A stretch of DNA of 64,000 nt from Acidobacteriota bacterium (GTDB taxonomy: Bacteria > Acidobacteriota > UBA6911): NCBI GenBank assembly GCA_016929335.1, contig JAFGIY010000062.1, positions 23,378-87,377 of the forward strand. Reading direction: 5' to 3'. Every line of letters begins with the position of its first letter. Positions within the stretch are counted from its first letter, which is position 1. Both the position numbers and the translations under genes were made by a program. Below, one piece after another: positions 63,855-64,000 of the stretch. The notes beneath the pieces were generated by a model. It worked only from the letters and a program-made list of their open reading frames with translations, was not told where the DNA came from and made no database searches.

Positions 63855-63898
63855 ATGTGGGTCGCGGCTTCAGCCGCGATCCTGGAGTTTATACATTT
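63855..63898 (+). repeat. REP core, second genomic copy
   Basis: Forty-four bp that match 15997-16040 inside the MITE-like element with a single extra base: hairpin GGTCGCGGCTTCAGCCGCGA followed by CTGGAGTTTATACATTT. It lies 71 bp after the PAP2 gene. Confidence 0.75.
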
Positions 63899-63930
63899 GA
63901 GACTGGAATGATTATGGAGGACCCGGCAAA

Positions 63931-63994
63931 CAGCCGCGAAGCGGCTGCGAAACGAAGCCCAGGGTTGGCTGCGTTTTTTGCAGCCAACCCTGGG
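63931..63994 (+). repeat. Palindromic repeat pair at window end
   Basis: CAGCCGC-GAA-GCGGCTG (63931-63947), then a perfect 15-bp stem with arms 63958-63972 and 63980-63994 (CCCAGGGTTGGCTGC and its complement) around a GTTTTTT loop. The T-run is in the loop, so it is not a standard terminator. Probably part of an extragenic palindromic or mobile element that continues beyond the window. Confidence 0.6.
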
Positions 63995-64000
63995 GATGAT

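Noticed and set aside
1..64000. CRISPR array, prophage, tRNA/rRNA genes
   Set aside because: No regularly spaced repeats, phage structural genes or RNA gene signatures were found anywhere in the window.

Overview
The window is about 64 kb of bacterial chromosome with moderately high GC. The organism has an outer membrane (Omp85 barrel, small OMP, type IV pilus minor pilins), uses sigma-54 regulation, and carries HdrA/MvhD/MetFV redox proteins next to respiratory-style genes. Together with the fused aromatic-biosynthesis enzymes and TrmFO-XerC linkage this suggests an uncultured-type Gram-negative lineage such as Acidobacteriota or a relative of the old deltaproteobacteria. This placement is inference; there is no rRNA or tRNA gene here to decide it.

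Layout. (1) 1-5.5 kb: a MacAB-like efflux operon (permease cut by the window edge, ATPase, adaptor) read leftward from an excellent sigma-54 promoter. A divergent NtrC-type response regulator and its histidine kinase lie beside it, and two helically phased, related dyads sit between them as likely activator sites. (2) 5.7-23.3 kb: the most unusual block, a leftward gene set of a Cys-rich small protein, MvhD, MetF, two split glutamate-synthase FMN proteins, a glutaminase/GXGXG protein, a 1321-residue HdrA-GltD-HdrA fusion, a second MvhD, MetV and an orphan molybdenum hydroxylase subunit. It starts at a second sigma-54 promoter and is preceded by a sigma-54 activator whose sensor is a KaiC-like domain without a Walker A motif. 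A 355-bp MITE-like nested inverted repeat sits inside the block. I read this as a candidate, undescribed flavin-based electron-bifurcating system linking C1-folate and glutamate/glutamine chemistry. (3) 23.3-28.6 kb: AI-2E family permease, a large membrane-anchored probable pseudokinase, MarC. (4) 28.8-33.5 and 47.2-50.6 kb: two copies of a FimT-PilV-PilW-PilX minor-pilin operon in the same gene order. (5) 34.2-38.2 kb: an XRE regulator with a 32-bp operator, NfeD-like protein, two paralogous membrane micropeptides (40 and 44 aa), flotillin and PspA, i.e. a membrane-stress/microdomain operon. (6) 38.3-43.5 kb: aromatic amino acid synthesis, with TyrA-chorismate mutase and DAHP synthase behind a Tyr-rich leader peptide and attenuator, and a trifunctional chorismate mutase-prephenate dehydratase-DAHP synthase fusion. 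(7) 43.6-46.8 kb: MFS transporter, YjbQ, alpha/beta hydrolase. (8) 50.9-56.9 kb: OMP, TrmFO, XerC, a small conserved protein and DNA polymerase I. (9) 57-63.8 kb: ECF sigma factor, zinc anti-sigma factor and an exported HtrA-like protein that has lost its catalytic triad; then an Omp85 barrel, a secreted protein with kinase-fold motifs and a PAP2 phosphatase in one operon. The window ends in the same REP core that occurs in the MITE-like element.

Start codons were often moved inward from the longest reading frame to the position with a Shine-Dalgarno sequence; these choices are stated per entry. Family assignments come from motif recognition only, no search was run.
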